Assembly (NCBI GenBank): GCA_023138975.1
Contig: JAGLON010000023.1
Coordinates: 62,001-126,000, forward strand
Origin: Candidatus Zixiibacteriota bacterium
GTDB lineage: Bacteria > Zixibacteria > MSB-5A5 > GN15 > JAAZOE01
Direction: 5' to 3'
Length of the DNA: 64,000 nt
Below the pieces are notes generated by a model, which saw only the letters and a list, made by a program, of their open reading frames with translations, was not told the origin of the DNA and made no database searches. Shown here piece after piece: positions 34,756 to 43,162 of the stretch (the first letter of the stretch is position 1; every line of letters starts with the position of its first letter). A program made the position numbers and the translations under genes.

Positions 34756-35283
34756 TTAGTATCTACTATTATAGCGTTCGTTTCCCCGATTGGGGCGCTG
34801 ATTGTCTTTTTTCTTACCGGCAAAATCGATTTTTATATTACGTCCCTCAAAATCTTTGCCGTCAAGCTCTTCTTTGGCTTTCTGAGCATTATCCTGTGTG
34901 GTAAATTCAATAAACCCATACCCACGCCCTTCAAGCAGATTGACATGAGTAACTTCACCAAACTGTTCAAACAATTTCGTAAGCTGTTCCACGGTCACAT
35001 TATAGTTAATGTTTCCGACATATAGCTTACTACCCGATTCGCCCTTTTTTCCCGAAGGATTGGCAACATCGACTTTTATATTACGCCCGTCAAAGAGAAT
35101 CCCGTCAAGTTCATCTTTTGCCTTGGCCGCTTGCTCATCCTCGGCAAACTCTACAAATCCAAATCCCTTGCCGTCAATAACATTAGCCTGCTTTATCTCT
35201 CCAAAATCCTCGAATAAAGCAGTAATTTGTTCGACTGTGGCGGAGTAACTCAGATTGCCAACATATAGCTTCTTACCCAGCAT
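34756..35283 (-). CDS. RNA-binding protein with two RRM domains
   Basis: The 175-residue protein consists of two RNA recognition motifs. RRM1 has RNP2 KLYVGNL (5-11) and RNP1 KGFGFVEF (39-46); RRM2 has RNP2 KLYVGNI (~86) and RNP1 RGYGFIEF (~120). A short basic Asn/Arg/Gly tail (KKKDNQRPNRGNERYNSRY) follows. Both RNP pairs keep the aromatic residues that stack on bases, so both domains should bind single-stranded RNA. Most bacterial RRM proteins carry one domain; here two similar copies (KxELDGxxFxGRNIKxD in each) point to an internal duplication. AAGGAG five bases before ATG fixes the start. Such proteins are often cold-induced; regulation is not visible here. Confidence 0.93.
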   Translation of the reverse strand: MLGKKLYVGNLSYSATVEQITALFEDFGEIKQANVIDGKGFGFVEFAEDEQAAKAKDELDGILFDGRNIKVDVANPSGKKGESGSKLYVGNINYNVTVEQLTKLFEQFGEVTHVNLLEGRGYGFIEFTTQDNAQKAKEELDGKDFEGRNIKIDFAGKKKDNQRPNRGNERYNSRY

Positions 35284-35587
35284 TCACGCTCCTTAGTTGC
35301 CTCTCAGTGATATCACGTTTCTTGGATTATTACCGCGCAGTGAATCCGCGTGTGGAAACAATACTGAGAGTGTGCTCAAACATGTTGTTTTAAACTACAT
35401 TCAAATATCGAATTGTCAAGGGAAAATGAAACGAATGTATATATCATCACACATTTTGTTCACTCAACGGCTTACTAATAAACAATTGACGCACCGGAAG
35501 TATAGTGTGACTCTACGGTTCTTATTGACGGCTAACGTAAGCTTCCCTGTCAAGTAGACAATTCGTAAGTTGAGTTTTTAACTGTTG
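35284..35587. other. Gap without a recognisable gene
   Basis: A ~300-bp AT-rich region upstream of the RRM gene, presumably holding its promoter and a long 5' leader. It includes ATCATCACACATTTTGTTCA ending at 35462; a copy with one difference lies at 36666-36686. An 86-codon plus-strand frame here has no ribosome-binding site and no protein-like character. Confidence 0.4.
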
Positions 35588-36394
35588 TTATTGAGGGGGG
35601 GGTGAATTACTATCTGTATCAATCGAATCGGTTTTCATATCCTGCATTTTTTTCTTTAGTAATTGATCTCTTTCCCATGGTGGTGGAGTCGTAAAACGTC
35701 CCCTAATCCCCTGTTTGCCCATGTCTAATATACTCTCCAAACTTGTTGTAACCTTATATTCATATTTTTGTTTATCGAAAACACTGGATTCCGGAATAGG
35801 TCCAATGACCTTTTCAATGGTTTTTCTCTTGGAAGGATCCTTCAAGTTCAGGATTACCTCATATTCCGTCTGTAATTGCTCAACCGTCATAGTGTCAAAT
35901 AGAGGTTTACCATATTTCGGAGCTGGCGGAAGTGTGAGAAACTCCTTCTGTCCAGAGTGTAATACATTATCACCTCTTGTTTCAAAAACAATACTTTTAC
36001 TAAATTCAATTCTTCCAGTTTGTACATATATATTAACTAAACTGATTTTGTCATTAGGCAGTGATATTTGAAAGGAACCGCTATAAAAGTAGTTATCATC
36101 AAACCCTATTTCCACGTTTCGTAATTCTAAAGTATCTTTTTCTCCAGAATGTTTACTATATGCAAGAAGCCTTACACTTGCATTTTTTTTTGCACGTGCC
36201 TTATATTTATCAGGGACATTAATAGAGTAATCTAAAGTTATGGGTTCTCCCTTGGTCAAAGGCAAACGAGGTTCAATTTTAATCTCTAAATAAACCTCAA
36301 TTTCGTCATAAGATGATGCATTGCATGGCTTATCTCCAACCATCACAATCAGCGCACAAAGCCCCATAAATAGAATTATAGCTGTTCTTCTCAT
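35588..36394 (-). CDS. Secreted protein of unknown function
   Basis: This 268-residue protein has a signal peptide (residues 1-26, ending KPCNA-S). A beta-rich domain (residues ~30-150) follows: 'VYLEIKIEPRLPLTKGEPITLDYSINV', 'ASVRLLAY', 'NYFYSGSFQISLP'. The rest is a charged, helical and proline-rich C-terminal region ending DTDSNSPPPQ. No family was recognised; the beta domain may be Ig-like. AAGGAGAAAG precedes the ATG. Base composition is A+T-rich relative to the flanking housekeeping genes. Confidence 0.65.
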   Translation of the reverse strand: MRRTAIILFMGLCALIVMVGDKPCNASSYDEIEVYLEIKIEPRLPLTKGEPITLDYSINVPDKYKARAKKNASVRLLAYSKHSGEKDTLELRNVEIGFDDNYFYSGSFQISLPNDKISLVNIYVQTGRIEFSKSIVFETRGDNVLHSGQKEFLTLPPAPKYGKPLFDTMTVEQLQTEYEVILNLKDPSKRKTIEKVIGPIPESSVFDKQKYEYKVTTSLESILDMGKQGIRGRFTTPPPWERDQLLKKKMQDMKTDSIDTDSNSPPPQ

Positions 36395-36857
36395 CTACTT
36401 TCTCCTTCTTTTTATCGTAGTTAAGCAGGTTACACTCCCCAACTACAACGATTGAAAATAAATAGTTTCTGGGTAATTCCTGTATCTTGTCTATTACTTA
36501 TACCACTCCCGCATACTGTATTACACCAATTTTAGGAGAATCCTCCCAAAATTCTATAATTTCTGTCAGCCCCGCTTTTATTAATTAAGATAAGAAAAAG
36601 AATATTATTTTATCAATAATCAGCCATCTTGGAAGAGTCAAGCATAATATAATAAAATTAAGCACATCATCACACATTTTATTCACAATATGTTGGAAAC
36701 ATAATTCAAAAAACTATTTGTGATAATATCCTGCTTTACCAAAATATAATAAAGTATTATATTGGTTGAATAAACAATATGAGTATATGGTATAGTAACC
36801 GGCTCTTCTCAATTCATTTTTAATTGACAGAACCTTTAATTATAGGTAGTTACCGAT
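36395..36857. other. AT-rich intergenic region with divergent promoters
   Basis: About 460 bases separate two divergent genes. It is strongly A+T-rich and contains the second copy of the 21-base element ATCATCACACATTTTATTCA (36666-36685). I see no gene, hairpin terminator or strong palindrome. Confidence 0.4.
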
Positions 36858-38018
36858 ATGGATTATGGGAAAATAATATCACAGGGGTTTAAGCAGGCCT
36901 GGAAATACAAAACACTCTGGATTTTCGGATTTTTAGTATCCGGAGTCGGCGGGAATTTTTTTGATATCGGTAATAAAATCTCTGATAGATCTTCCGGGGG
37001 CTATTCTTTTAATAACCCTTCTGAAATCCAGTATTTTATCCGGGATAACTTACCAATAGTGATGATTGTCGCCGCGGTTGTGTTTTTTCTAATTTTAATA
37101 TTCTTGGTTCTGGATACTATATCAATTACTGGGCTCATCGACGCTGCCCGTAAACTGAAAGAAAAACGAGAATATCGATTTACAGAATGTTGGAAAACAG
37201 GGCTTCAGAAATTCTGGCCGATACTGGGTCTGAGATGCCTGAATTTTCTAATAATATTCGCCTCCCTCATTGTACTTGGAGGTATTACAGCAGGAATCGT
37301 CTTTGCCAGCGGCCTGATAGGCTTACTGTCACTTATAATAGTCTTACCTCTTTTTGTACTAATCGCGTTTCTCGCCGATGTAACTACGGCTGTCGCAAAG
37401 CGGATGATCGTTATCGAAAACACGCTCGTCTTTGACGCTATTGGCGAGGGGTTTTCCCTCTGGAAGTCTAAATTCGGATCAACATTGCTTTTTGTTGTAA
37501 TCTACTTCTTCCTCTCAATAGCCCTGATGTTTGCGGTACTGCTCTGCCTGTTGCCGATAGCTATCCCCTTTATAGGACTGGGTTTTATCAATATATGGCT
37601 GGCCCTATTGACCGGTATCCCGGTACTCATTCTGGTATTGTTAGTCCTGTCAGGCTTCACCAGCTCATCCCTGCATTTAATGACCACCGAGTTTTATTAT
37701 CAGCTAAAAGGTGAAGCAACCGATACTGTGGCAAGCTCTTATCCTGATGGCTCTACCGCCCCTCCCGGACTGATTCCTCACGGTAACGTACCGCCGCCTG
37801 AGGTATATCAATCACCTCCGACCCCTCCGGCTCAGCCGCCCATAGATCCTCCACCGGAAAATATTAATTTCACACCCGAAAACGCTGAAACTCCACCCCG
37901 TATAGAAAATCCTGCACCGGGCAACGAAGAAGCGCCCCCACTACCGCAATCCGAATCTCCCGATGAAAGTCCGGATAATAATACAGATGAAAATCCACCG
38001 GAATCTCTCAAGCCATAA
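36858..38018 (+). CDS. Polytopic membrane protein with proline-rich cytoplasmic tail
   Basis: This 386-residue protein opens with 'GKIISQGFKQAWKYKTLWIFGFLVSGVGGNFF'. It has about six helices between residues 20 and 280, in the arrangement of the glycerophosphoryl-diester-phosphodiesterase-type membrane domain and related DUFs found in FCB and Chloroflexi genomes. The last ~105 residues are low-complexity, rich in Pro, Glu and Asn (PPPEVYQSPPTPPAQPP..), probably disordered. There is no enzyme motif. It is followed after 15 bases by the PDZ protein gene, so the pair is probably co-transcribed. Confidence 0.7.
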   Translation: MDYGKIISQGFKQAWKYKTLWIFGFLVSGVGGNFFDIGNKISDRSSGGYSFNNPSEIQYFIRDNLPIVMIVAAVVFFLILIFLVLDTISITGLIDAARKLKEKREYRFTECWKTGLQKFWPILGLRCLNFLIIFASLIVLGGITAGIVFASGLIGLLSLIIVLPLFVLIAFLADVTTAVAKRMIVIENTLVFDAIGEGFSLWKSKFGSTLLFVVIYFFLSIALMFAVLLCLLPIAIPFIGLGFINIWLALLTGIPVLILVLLVLSGFTSSSLHLMTTEFYYQLKGEATDTVASSYPDGSTAPPGLIPHGNVPPPEVYQSPPTPPAQPPIDPPPENINFTPENAETPPRIENPAPGNEEAPPLPQSESPDESPDNNTDENPPESLKP

Positions 38019-38033
38019 ACGAATGGATAGGAA

Positions 38034-39170
38034 ATGAAGGCTCGTTTTATATATATCGCTCTTTTGTTAATTGCCTTGTGCTCACTCCTCGCGCCTGGAA
38101 GCGGGCGCGCCCAGGGTACCGACCTTCCCGATGTCGAGATGGTTATCAACAACTATGATTACATGATCTCATTATTTCCGGATGATTATGAAAATCGTCG
38201 TCAAGCCATTCGGGCCTGTTCAACAATAGTAAGTGAGTCTGAAGAACTCAAAGCATTCTGGGACGAGCAAGGTGATATTGTCCTCTATTATCTTTCATAC
38301 TATTCCGGAATAAATTGGGTAGAGCCTGAATTCAATATTTATCTCGTAAAATATTTCCCCGATTTCGCCGCTCATAATCCAATGACAATCCCCTTGGCAG
38401 GCAAGAAAAACGGCAACCAGATAATTGCCGTACCGGAAGGGCTTTCTCATTATATAACGCTGTTTCAGCAGTTGTCACGACGCTTACTTGAGCAAACATC
38501 GTATCCGGGCGCTTCGCAGTATTTTATCTCCGGACATCCGCTCATGAGAAAATCACCGAGAAGGTTTGACAATCTCGCTAATCTGCTTGCTCTACGAACC
38601 CTGTCCGATTTTACTAATGTCGATTCTGTGTTAACGGTATTTAAATCTGCCCATTGGAAAAATCGAGAACCGGGACAGGAAGTATTGTTTAATTATTTTT
38701 GGGAAAAATGGAATCTCTCGGCTGATTCGACTCTGGCTGCCTATATAGCGGCCGAACCGTACGGTTCACGAGTCGTTGCCATGACTCGCCCCCCGGCTCG
38801 AAAACGCACGCAACAGACCGGATGGGGAGATCATCAACTGCAGGCTCCTACGGCCGGAAGGCTGGGCTTCTCGGTTGTCAAAAATCGAGGTGGCTTCTAT
38901 CGGGTCGTTGATATTGACAGTCTTAAGCTTGCCTTTGCCTCAGGTTTACGCGTCGACGATCTTATCCGCAACATTGATGGCGCCTCAGCACGCAACATCA
39001 AACAACTCTTTTCCAAAGTCCTGGAGAAGCTCGACAATGGTGTTCATATCAACATCGTCCGCAATGATGAACCAGATGCCGTAATAATCTATCCCTGGAC
39101 TGATATTCCATATCCCAAAGAATACATCCCTGTCGAACAATATCCAGAAGATTCTACCGATAACCAATAG
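38034..39170 (+). CDS. Secreted PDZ-domain protein of unknown function
   Basis: This 378-residue protein has a signal peptide (ALCSLLAPGSGRAQ-G, residues 1-26). A helical region of ~230 residues has no recognised fold. Near the C terminus (~residues 280-345) a PDZ-like domain reads 'GRLGFSVVKNRGGFYRVVDIDSLKLAFASGLRVDDLIRNIDG', with the hydrophobic binding-strand pattern; no protease triad is present. The AGGAAATG context supports ATG 38034. With its membrane neighbour it may form a cell-envelope complex; this is inference from adjacency. Confidence 0.7.
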   Translation: MKARFIYIALLLIALCSLLAPGSGRAQGTDLPDVEMVINNYDYMISLFPDDYENRRQAIRACSTIVSESEELKAFWDEQGDIVLYYLSYYSGINWVEPEFNIYLVKYFPDFAAHNPMTIPLAGKKNGNQIIAVPEGLSHYITLFQQLSRRLLEQTSYPGASQYFISGHPLMRKSPRRFDNLANLLALRTLSDFTNVDSVLTVFKSAHWKNREPGQEVLFNYFWEKWNLSADSTLAAYIAAEPYGSRVVAMTRPPARKRTQQTGWGDHQLQAPTAGRLGFSVVKNRGGFYRVVDIDSLKLAFASGLRVDDLIRNIDGASARNIKQLFSKVLEKLDNGVHINIVRNDEPDAVIIYPWTDIPYPKEYIPVEQYPEDSTDNQ

Positions 39171-39348
39171 TCAGATTGTTTGGACTCTGGCAGCCCTGAA
39201 AGTTAAAAAGTCTATTCATCTAACCACCCATAGTTTATTTTTCTCACAAAATCCTTAAAAAATAAGGCTCTATCGGCTTTTTATGTTAATAATAAAAAAG
39301 CTCGACCGATAATTTTTATAGTGATTATATTTGGGAGAATCATACATC

Positions 39349-40089
39349 ATGGCAGCAACTATTTCATTAGTCGAGCGCAAAAAGTTTAATGACACTCAGG
39401 TTCATGCCGTAGCCAACAATATTTGGTGGGTGGGGTACAAAGAAAACGGTAATAAATGCCTGCACAATCCGTATTTATTAGTGGATGGTGAGGAATCGGT
39501 TCTCATCAATCCCGGTTCTCGAGCGGAAAATCATTATAAGATAACTCGTGATAAGATTTCCTCTATCGTTGATATTTCAACTATCAAATCTATAATTCTG
39601 CTTCATCATGATCCGGAACGATGCGCATCGGTGTCATTGTTTGAGGGTATTGTGGATAGAAACGTTCGGATTTACGCACCCTCTCCTGTAGCCAGCTCAA
39701 TAAAATTCTATGGGTGCAATCACCCTGTTATTTCACTGGATGCAGGTGATAGTATTATTCTCAAATCCGGACGAACAATAAATTACTATAAAACTCCTCA
39801 ACTCAATTTTGCCGGCTCGGGGATGCTTCATGACGCGGCTTCCGGGACTCTCTTTACCGGTAATATCTTCAAGTGCAAAACCGACAACTGGGATTTGTAC
39901 GCTCAAGCCAATGCATGGGACGATATTGCCTTATGTAGCACTGAGTGCCCCAAAAAGGCTTTTCATCAAACTCTAAATAAAATAGACCGCTTATTGCCGC
40001 AAAGAATCTGCCCTCACCGGGGCCCAATAATCGAGGAAAATATCGATAAATTCCTCAAGGCCGCGCGCAATATTTCATTTAGTGATTAG
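39349..40089 (+). CDS. ODP/metallo-beta-lactamase-fold protein with altered metal ligands
   Basis: This 246-residue single-domain protein is related to the diiron domain of flavodiiron proteins and to ODP chemotaxis sensors. The first ligand block H-x-E-x-D-H is here H86-H-D88-P-E90-R91. The usual histidine in the 'TPxLH' block is Asn153 (KTPQLNFAGSG). The block 'YDxxxxxLFSGD' reads HDAASGTLFTGN, so Asp162 is kept but the later Asp is Asn172; the last histidine is kept (CPHRGP, H223). There is no flavodoxin or rubredoxin domain. It is either a degenerate enzyme or a sensor; a CheW gene lies 650 bases downstream on the same strand. The start was placed at ATG 39349 (GGGAG upstream) rather than TTG 39331. 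Confidence 0.72.
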   Translation: MAATISLVERKKFNDTQVHAVANNIWWVGYKENGNKCLHNPYLLVDGEESVLINPGSRAENHYKITRDKISSIVDISTIKSIILLHHDPERCASVSLFEGIVDRNVRIYAPSPVASSIKFYGCNHPVISLDAGDSIILKSGRTINYYKTPQLNFAGSGMLHDAASGTLFTGNIFKCKTDNWDLYAQANAWDDIALCSTECPKKAFHQTLNKIDRLLPQRICPHRGPIIEENIDKFLKAARNISFSD

Positions 40090-40130
40090 CAGGCAAAGCT
40101 GTAAAAAACTCAGATGCTAGACTATTAGAA

Positions 40131-40514
40131 TCAAGAACCAGTAAAAAGCGCTATCCTGATTCCAAACTGATTTATCGGTTCAGCTTCAAAAGTACTGTGA
40201 ATTCTCTGGTAGTTCAAGGACATCGACTTGTAAATCGGTTTGACAATCGACAATTCTAAATAATAATCATATTCCTTGGCAAAGTCATCTCTCCAATTGA
40301 AATCACCAGTAAATTCGAATATAAAATTTGTACCGATTGTAAACTCATTAATAGAAATAACCTGCAGAGTTGTTCCCTGGTTTTTACCAGCATCATCCAC
40401 ATTTTTAAAATACGAAATCTCGTTGGTAAACGGTGTAACCGACTGAGCCATAGAAGGTGACCACATTGCCAATAAAGCCGAAAAGACCAAAACTGTGCAT
40501 ATCAACTGTTTCAT
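40131..40514 (-). CDS. Small secreted protein, possibly outer-membrane-associated
   Basis: From ATG 40514 (AAGGA upstream) the product has 127 residues, with a signal peptide ending SPSMAQ-S (residue ~24). The remaining ~100 residues are alternating polar/hydrophobic strands (YDYYLELSIVKPIYKSMSLNYQRI) ending in IRIALFTGS, like part of a small beta-barrel. No family was recognised. It sits between the ODP-like gene and cheW on the opposite strand. Confidence 0.6.
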   Translation of the reverse strand: MKQLICTVLVFSALLAMWSPSMAQSVTPFTNEISYFKNVDDAGKNQGTTLQVISINEFTIGTNFIFEFTGDFNWRDDFAKEYDYYLELSIVKPIYKSMSLNYQRIHSTFEAEPINQFGIRIALFTGS

Positions 40515-40743
40515 AATTAAACCATCCTTATAGAATTGTAGCTGCGATATCAAGGGAAGCAATAATATATAGTTTCACTCAGAAAATCAAGACTAAATAG
40601 TCCGGTATATTTAGAATTACTGCCCTAAAAACTGTCTGAAATATCTCAATGCAATCTGCACTTATTATATGAAGAATTTCTGGGATTTTCCGATGATATT
40701 AGTAATTGATAGTGACCTCTAAAAGGGGAATGGAGATAGAGAC

Positions 40744-41244
40744 ATGGCCGAAAATGAAAATACCGCGAATGTAACCGCCGATGAACTATTACAGTTAGTC
40801 AGCTTCAAAATTGGCTCCGAAGAGTACGGTATTGATATACTGAAAGTCCAGGAAATTAACCGTATGCCGGACATTACAAAAGTTCCGCAGGCGGCCCACT
40901 ACGTTGATGGTGTGATTAATCTCCGTGGAAAAGTTATTCCGATTATTAATACCAGGCGGAAATTTTCTCTTGATGAAAAGGACCATGACAAGGACACGCG
41001 TATTGTCGTTGTAGATATTAACAGTGAAGTCATCGGCCTTATTGTCGATTCGGTCAACGAAGTTTTACGTATTCCGAATTCTATTGTCGAACCTCCGCCG
41101 AATGTCACCATTGATTCTGGCGCCGATTATATTACCGGTGTTGCCCGCCTCGAAGATCGGTTGTTAATCCTGCTCGACCTGGGCAAACTGGTAGGCGATA
41201 CAGCCGAGCAGATGTCCGAAATAACCGAAGAAGTGTTTGCGTAA
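40744..41244 (+). CDS. cheW: Chemotaxis coupling protein CheW
   Basis: CheW links chemoreceptors to the histidine kinase CheA. The 166-residue protein has the CheW SH3-like double barrel with LVSFKIGSEEYGIDILKVQE (16-35), 'GVINLRGKVIPIIN' (~55-68) and 'ADYITGVARLEDRLLILLDL' (~130). A GGGGAATGGAGA ribosome-binding region precedes the ATG and its own terminator follows. CheA, CheY, CheR and CheB are not in the window, but two chemoreceptors lie at 55-58.8 kb. Confidence 0.95.
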   Translation: MAENENTANVTADELLQLVSFKIGSEEYGIDILKVQEINRMPDITKVPQAAHYVDGVINLRGKVIPIINTRRKFSLDEKDHDKDTRIVVVDINSEVIGLIVDSVNEVLRIPNSIVEPPPNVTIDSGADYITGVARLEDRLLILLDLGKLVGDTAEQMSEITEEVFA

Positions 41245-41266
41245 GATGTGTTCTTATAAATAATGA

Positions 41267-41293
41267 AAAGCCCCGCTCACCGGGGCTTTTTTT
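41267..41293 (+). terminator. Terminator of cheW
   Basis: AAAGCCCCG pairs with CGGGGCTTT around CTCAC and is followed by TTTT. Confidence 0.9.
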
Positions 41294-41383
41294 ATATTGA
41301 TTGACGAAAGTTACAGTCTTTTCTTAAGTGCGAGCAAGAACCCGGCGGGATATGCCGATACCGATAACAACACGGATGTTATA

Positions 41384-42376
41384 ATGAAAAATCTAAACAG
41401 TAAAAAAATATTAGTCACCGGAGCCAGCGGGTTTATCGGCTCGCATGTCACGGAGTTGCTTTTAGAGGCCGGCGCCCGCGTTACCGCCTTCGTCCGCTAC
41501 ACATCTTCAGGACAAGCAGGTTTTTTAGATGAATTCAAAAACGATTGCCCGAAAAGGCTAAAAATTATCCGCGGCGATATACGAAACCGTGATGACGTCT
41601 GCCGCGCGGCAAAAGGCAACGATATCATCATCAATCTGGCGGCACAAATTGCTATACCGTATTCGTACCTTGCTCCCGATGATTTTTTAGATGTTAATGC
41701 CGGGGGATTCCTAAACGTTTATCATGCGGCCTGTGAGTATAAAATCAAACGAGTCGTGCAGCTTTCCACATCTGAGGTCTATGGATCGGCGCAATATGTC
41801 CCGATTGATGAAAAACACCCCATTGTCGCGCAATCACCATACTCCGCCTCAAAAATTTCAGCGGACAAGTTGGCGGAATCATTTTTCCGGTCATTTGCCT
41901 TTCCGGTTGTAACCGCCCGACCGTTTAATACCTACGGTCCGCGTCAGTCAGCCAGAGCCGTGATCCCGACTATAATCCTTCAAGCTCTGACAAAAAAGAC
42001 GATTAAGCTGGGCAATATCGATACCCGCCGGGATATGAATTTCGTACTTGATACCGCCTCGGCCTTAATAAAAATTGCGCTGTCATCTAAGGGAACCGGA
42101 GGAGTTTATAACCTATGCACCGGTATCGATATTTCAATCGGAGAAATAGTCGCCATTGTCGAGGATATCATGGGTAAAAAACTGACCATTAAAACCGAGC
42201 GGAAACGGGTTCGTCCGAAGAAATCGGAAGTTACCCGATTGATGGGCGACGGCTCTCTGGCTGACAGAACTTTCCGCCTGAAAAAACGTACCGATATCCG
42301 TAAGGGTCTCAAACAGACCATTGTCTATTTCGAAAAACGTATTAAGACTTTAAACAAAGAGGATTATCAACTCTGA
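41384..42376 (+). CDS. NAD-dependent 4,6-dehydratase, LegB-like
   Basis: This 330-residue extended SDR enzyme has a nucleotide-binding GASGFIGSH (~12-20), catalytic LSTSEVYGS and YSASK (~145-175), and 'RPFNTYGPRQSARAVIPTII' (~190). The sequence style, including 'AIPYSYLAPDDFLDVNAGG' and 'VPIDEKHPIVAQSPYSASK', is that of LegB-type dehydratases, which make UDP- or GDP-activated 4-keto-6-deoxy sugars in legionaminic-acid-type pathways. ATG 41384 was chosen because the Rossmann motif then starts at a normal distance; the frame is open back to 41297. The next gene overlaps its stop codon by one base. Confidence 0.85.
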   Translation: MKNLNSKKILVTGASGFIGSHVTELLLEAGARVTAFVRYTSSGQAGFLDEFKNDCPKRLKIIRGDIRNRDDVCRAAKGNDIIINLAAQIAIPYSYLAPDDFLDVNAGGFLNVYHAACEYKIKRVVQLSTSEVYGSAQYVPIDEKHPIVAQSPYSASKISADKLAESFFRSFAFPVVTARPFNTYGPRQSARAVIPTIILQALTKKTIKLGNIDTRRDMNFVLDTASALIKIALSSKGTGGVYNLCTGIDISIGEIVAIVEDIMGKKLTIKTERKRVRPKKSEVTRLMGDGSLADRTFRLKKRTDIRKGLKQTIVYFEKRIKTLNKEDYQL

Positions 42377-43110
42377 TGAAGGCCGTTATTTTGGCGGGAG
42401 GCAAAGGCTCCCGACTGGAACCATTCACGCATGTCTTTCCCAAGCCGTTGATGCCTTTGGGAAACCAACCGATTCTAAATATAGTCCTTCGCCAATTGGC
42501 TTATGCCGGTATTGACGAAGCGGTGATAACTGTCGGTCATCAGGCCTCAAAGTTTATAAAAATGGTCACGGCTGCAGGTGACTTCGACCTTAAAATCAGG
42601 TATTCCGAAGAAAAAAGACCGATGGGGACCGCCGGGCCGCTGAAACTGATTAAAGGACTCGGTACGGATTTTATTGTAATGAACGGAGATATTTTAAGCG
42701 ATATAAATTTCAAAAAGTTCATCGCTTTTCATAAAAAAAACAAAGCGCTGGCGACTATTGCTTCCTTCCAACGAACTATGAATATTGATTTTGGAGTTAT
42801 CAAAGCCGACGGCAATAAAGTCGTTGATTACATCGAAAAACCCGTTCATGATTATCTGGTTTCAATGGGTATCTATGCCTTTAAAAAAGAGGTTTTGCAA
42901 TATATTCCCAAAAACCGCCGCTTCGATTTTCCCGAATTGGTAAAAAAACTCTTGAAAGCGGGAGAATCACCAGCCGTATATCATCATAAAGGAGAATGGC
43001 TTGATATTGGCCGTCCGGATGATTATAAAAACGCGATTAGTCTCTTTTTTAAAAAAAGCAAACATTTTCTTAGAACAAGCGGTAAATCATTCAACCGCCG
43101 AAGTCGATAA
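42376..43110 (+). CDS. Sugar-1-phosphate nucleotidyltransferase
   Basis: This 244-residue enzyme activates a sugar phosphate with an NTP. It has the pyrophosphorylase signature LAGGKGSRLEPFTHVFPKPL (6-25), 'PMGTAGPL' (~82), 'FIVMNGDILSD' (~95) and 'YIEKP' (~152), ending in a 'GEWLDIGRPDDY' segment. It lacks the C-terminal beta-helix of GlmU or GlgC, as expected for RfbA/HddC/PtmE-type enzymes. It is translationally coupled to the LegB-like dehydratase (ATGA-type junction), so the pair probably makes an activated surface sugar. Whether the nucleotide is G, U or dT cannot be told. Confidence 0.88.
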   Translation: MKAVILAGGKGSRLEPFTHVFPKPLMPLGNQPILNIVLRQLAYAGIDEAVITVGHQASKFIKMVTAAGDFDLKIRYSEEKRPMGTAGPLKLIKGLGTDFIVMNGDILSDINFKKFIAFHKKNKALATIASFQRTMNIDFGVIKADGNKVVDYIEKPVHDYLVSMGIYAFKKEVLQYIPKNRRFDFPELVKKLLKAGESPAVYHHKGEWLDIGRPDDYKNAISLFFKKSKHFLRTSGKSFNRRSR

Positions 43111-43162
43111 TACTATAGATACGAGAACTTCGGAATTCTAATGATTTTTTAAGGTGCCAAAT

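Noticed and set aside
35297..35557. An 86-codon plus-strand frame upstream of the RRM gene
   Set aside because: No ribosome-binding site, no recognisable composition, and it overlaps the presumed promoter and leader of the RRM gene.
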